The translations under genes were made by a program, and so were the position numbers. Shown piece after piece: positions 5,604 to 6,840 of a stretch of 6,840 bases of DNA. Position 1 is the first letter of the stretch. Every line of letters starts with the position of its first letter. Under the pieces are notes generated by a model that saw only the letters and a list, made by a program, of their open reading frames with translations, made no database searches and was not told the origin of the DNA. Source of the stretch: Microthrixaceae bacterium (GTDB taxonomy: Bacteria; Actinomycetota; Acidimicrobiia; Acidimicrobiales; Acidimicrobilacustridaceae); assembly GCA_023264915.1 (NCBI GenBank), contig JAHFUU010000135.1, forward strand, positions 1 through 6,840. The letters run 5' to 3'.

Positions 5604-6374
5604 TTGACCGCAACCAGCGCCCCACCATCGATGCCCCCGCCTTCGAGCTCGGAGGCCGCGGCACGCGCGTGGCATGCGTGGAAGGTCTACGGCAAGGGCG
5701 AGACTGCGGTCACCGCCCTCAACGACGTGAGCGTGGACTTCGAGCGCGGCCGCTTCAACGCCATCATGGGCCCATCCGGGTCGGGCAAGTCGACGCTCAT
5801 GCACTGCATGGCGGGACTCGACTACCTGACCAGCGGCCAGGTGTTCATAGGTGACACGGACCTGAGCCGGCTCAGCGAGAAGCAGCTGACCACCTTGCGC
5901 CGAGACACGATCGGTTTCGTGTTCCAGGCCTTCAACCTCGTGCCCACGCTCACGGCCGCAGAGAACATCACCCTCCCGATGGATCTCGCCGGCCGCAAGC
6001 CCGACAAGGCGTTCGTCGACCAGGTCATCGAGACCGTCGGCCTGAGCGACCGCACCGGCCATCGCCCGAGCGAGCTGTCTGGTGGCCAGCAGCAACGGGT
6101 CGCTGTCGCTCGAGCTCTTGCCAGCCGTCCACAGATCATCTTCGCGGACGAGCCGACGGGCAACCTCGACTCGCGAGCTGGTGCCGAGATCCTCTCCTTC
6201 ATGCGCACCGCCGTCGACGATCTCGGCCAGACGATCGTGATGGTCACCCACGACCCGGCCGCTGCGGGCTACTCGGACCGAGTGGTGTTCTTGAACGACG
6301 GTCAGATCTCTGACGAGATGCTCGACCCGACTGCCGAGAAGGTGCTCGACCGCATGAAGCAGCTCGACCGCTGA
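5604..6374 (+). CDS. ABC transporter ATP-binding protein, LolD/MacB type
   Basis: A 256-residue ATPase that would power an FtsX/MacB-type permease from the cytoplasmic face. Counting from TTG 5604: Walker A GPSGSGKS (56-63), Q-loop Gln108 (FVFQAFNLVPTLTAAENI, a hallmark of the LolD/MacB/FtsE group), signature LSGGQ (158-162), Walker B IIFADE (178-183, catalytic Glu183), D-loop LD (188-189) and switch His216 (MVTHD). All are intact. Before the domain lies a non-conserved Pro/Ser/Ala stretch of about 20 residues. ATG 5631 (247 residues) is the main alternative start; a GTG at 5472 would add 44 residues of poor composition and is unlikely. The permease begins 183 bases downstream on the same strand, so the two probably work as one transporter. 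The substrate cannot be told: lipoprotein release, macrolide or peptide export and cell-wall hydrolase control all occur in this family. Confidence 0.93.
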   Translation: MTATSAPPSMPPPSSSEAAARAWHAWKVYGKGETAVTALNDVSVDFERGRFNAIMGPSGSGKSTLMHCMAGLDYLTSGQVFIGDTDLSRLSEKQLTTLRRDTIGFVFQAFNLVPTLTAAENITLPMDLAGRKPDKAFVDQVIETVGLSDRTGHRPSELSGGQQQRVAVARALASRPQIIFADEPTGNLDSRAGAEILSFMRTAVDDLGQTIVMVTHDPAAAGYSDRVVFLNDGQISDEMLDPTAEKVLDRMKQLDR

Positions 6375-6392
6375 CGATCGGTCGGCCGCGGG

Positions 6393-6400
6393 CTCTCAAG
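6393..6400 (+). promoter_or_regulatory. CTCTCAAG motif between ABC ATPase and permease
   Basis: A fourth exact copy of the octamer seen at 422, 442 and 5377, 19 bases after the ABC stop and about 160 bases before the permease start. I see no clear -10 downstream at standard spacing. Confidence 0.35.
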
Positions 6401-6508
6401 TTCCGCGCGGATGGCCAGCCTGATGCCGCACGACGTTCGCAGCGGCAGCCCGAGGATGCACCTCGGTGGCCTCGATCGGCGATGCCTGACCCTTGCGTGG
6501 TCATCACG

Positions 6509-6533
6509 CCTGACAACATGAGGCGGTGTCAGG
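6509..6533. promoter_or_regulatory. Operator-like inverted repeat before the permease gene
   Basis: Arms cctgaca (6509-6515) and tgtcagg (6527-6533) are perfect inverses around an 11-base centre. A further half-arm, cctgac, sits 24 bases upstream at 6485-6490. The repeat ends 24 bases before the permease ATG. It could bind a dimeric repressor or form a hairpin in the intercistronic mRNA. No T-run follows, so termination is unlikely. Confidence 0.45.
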
Positions 6534-6557
6534 GTCCCCCGAAGTGGTCACGAGCAG

Positions 6558-6840
6558 ATGCTGAAGGTGGTGGCGCGCGGCCTTCGCGCCCATCTGATGC
6601 GACTCATCCTCACAGGACTCGTGGTCGTGATGGGCGTTGCGTTCGTGTGCGGATCCCAGCTGCTGTCTGACACCGTGAAACAGGGCTTCGACGAGGTCTT
6701 CAGCTCGCGCTATGAGAGCACCGACGTCGTCGTGCGCTCCTCTGACAGCGTGTTCACCTTCAGCGGCCAGCAACGTGGGCCCGTCGGTGAGGACATCTTG
6801 TCGTCGGTTCGGCACGCTCCCGGGGTCGGTTCGGCCGAAG
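6558..6840 (+). CDS. FtsX/MacB-like ABC permease, N-terminus (partial, runs off right edge)
   Basis: Ninety-four codons are visible from ATG 6558. An in-frame TGA at 6519-6521 rules out any much longer N-terminus, and no other start lies between. A short basic leader (MLKVVARGLRAHLMR) precedes one membrane helix at about residues 14-36 (LILTGLVVVMGVAFVCGSQLL). An extracytoplasmic region follows (SDTVKQGFDEVFSSRYESTDVVV...). This is the usual start of FtsX/MacB permeases, which have an N-terminal helix, a large outer domain, and then further helices with the FtsX domain, here beyond the edge. It follows the ABC ATPase on the same strand with a 183-base gap, wider than the overlap or few bases normal for such pairs. 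The ribosome site is weak (GAGCAG). Confidence 0.85.
   Translation, partial: MLKVVARGLRAHLMRLILTGLVVVMGVAFVCGSQLLSDTVKQGFDEVFSSRYESTDVVVRSSDSVFTFSGQQRGPVGEDILSSVRHAPGVGSAE

Noticed and set aside
6493..6519. TTGCGT...CAACAT as a promoter for the permease
   Set aside because: The spacer is only 15 bases and both hexamers are weak, so I do not list it as a feature.
6504..6815. Minus-strand open frame opposite the permease
   Set aside because: The plus-strand frame has a clear membrane helix and FtsX/MacB style next to an ABC ATPase; the antisense frame shows no recognisable feature.

Overview
The window is GC-rich DNA with strong G/C bias at third codon positions, GTG and TTG starts, and a very large cyclase/ATPase/TPR protein. 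This fits a high-GC actinobacterium. An Acidimicrobiia-like lineage is my guess from overall style; no marker gene here proves it.

Layout from left to right. (1) 1-298, minus strand: the N-terminal 99 codons of an unrecognised acidic, Trp-containing protein that runs off the left edge. (2) 299-639: a divergent regulatory region holding hairpins, two CTCTCAAG octamers and a near-consensus sigma-70-type promoter. (3) 640-960, plus strand: a 106-residue amphipathic helical protein with a Lys/Ala/Pro tail, of phasin or HBHA-like style, followed by a textbook intrinsic terminator at 1102-1140. (4) 1176-4808, minus strand, convergent with the previous gene: a 1210-residue multidomain protein made of a zinc ribbon, a class III nucleotide cyclase, a STAND/AAA-type ATPase and a TPR-like helical tail. 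(5) 4821-5113: its upstream region, with three to four degenerate tandem copies of a 19-bp motif, a perfect 13-bp tandem duplication and a cUUCGg hairpin. (6) 5114-5329 (possibly to 5362), minus strand: a small unrecognised helical protein. (7) 5330-5603: a divergent region with three helically phased CTCAAG sites and an inverted repeat. (8) 5604-6374, plus strand: a LolD/MacB-type ABC ATPase. (9) 6375-6557: a gap with another CTCTCAAG and a 7-bp-arm inverted repeat. (10) 6558 to the right edge, plus strand: the N-terminus of an FtsX/MacB-like permease.

The last two genes very probably form one transporter, exporting or extracting a substrate at the membrane or acting as an FtsX-like mechanotransmitter. 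The cyclase protein is a one-piece signalling device: the ATPase/TPR part probably senses a ligand or partner and controls nucleotide cyclisation. The short protein at 640 looks like a stand-alone, highly expressed gene, with a perfect -35, a strong Shine-Dalgarno and a strong terminator.

I see no CRISPR array, insertion sequence, tRNA or rRNA, and no clear sign of a wholly new system. The most unexplained material is in the intergenic DNA: the CTCTCAAG motif shared by three regulatory regions, and the tandem repeats in front of the cyclase gene.
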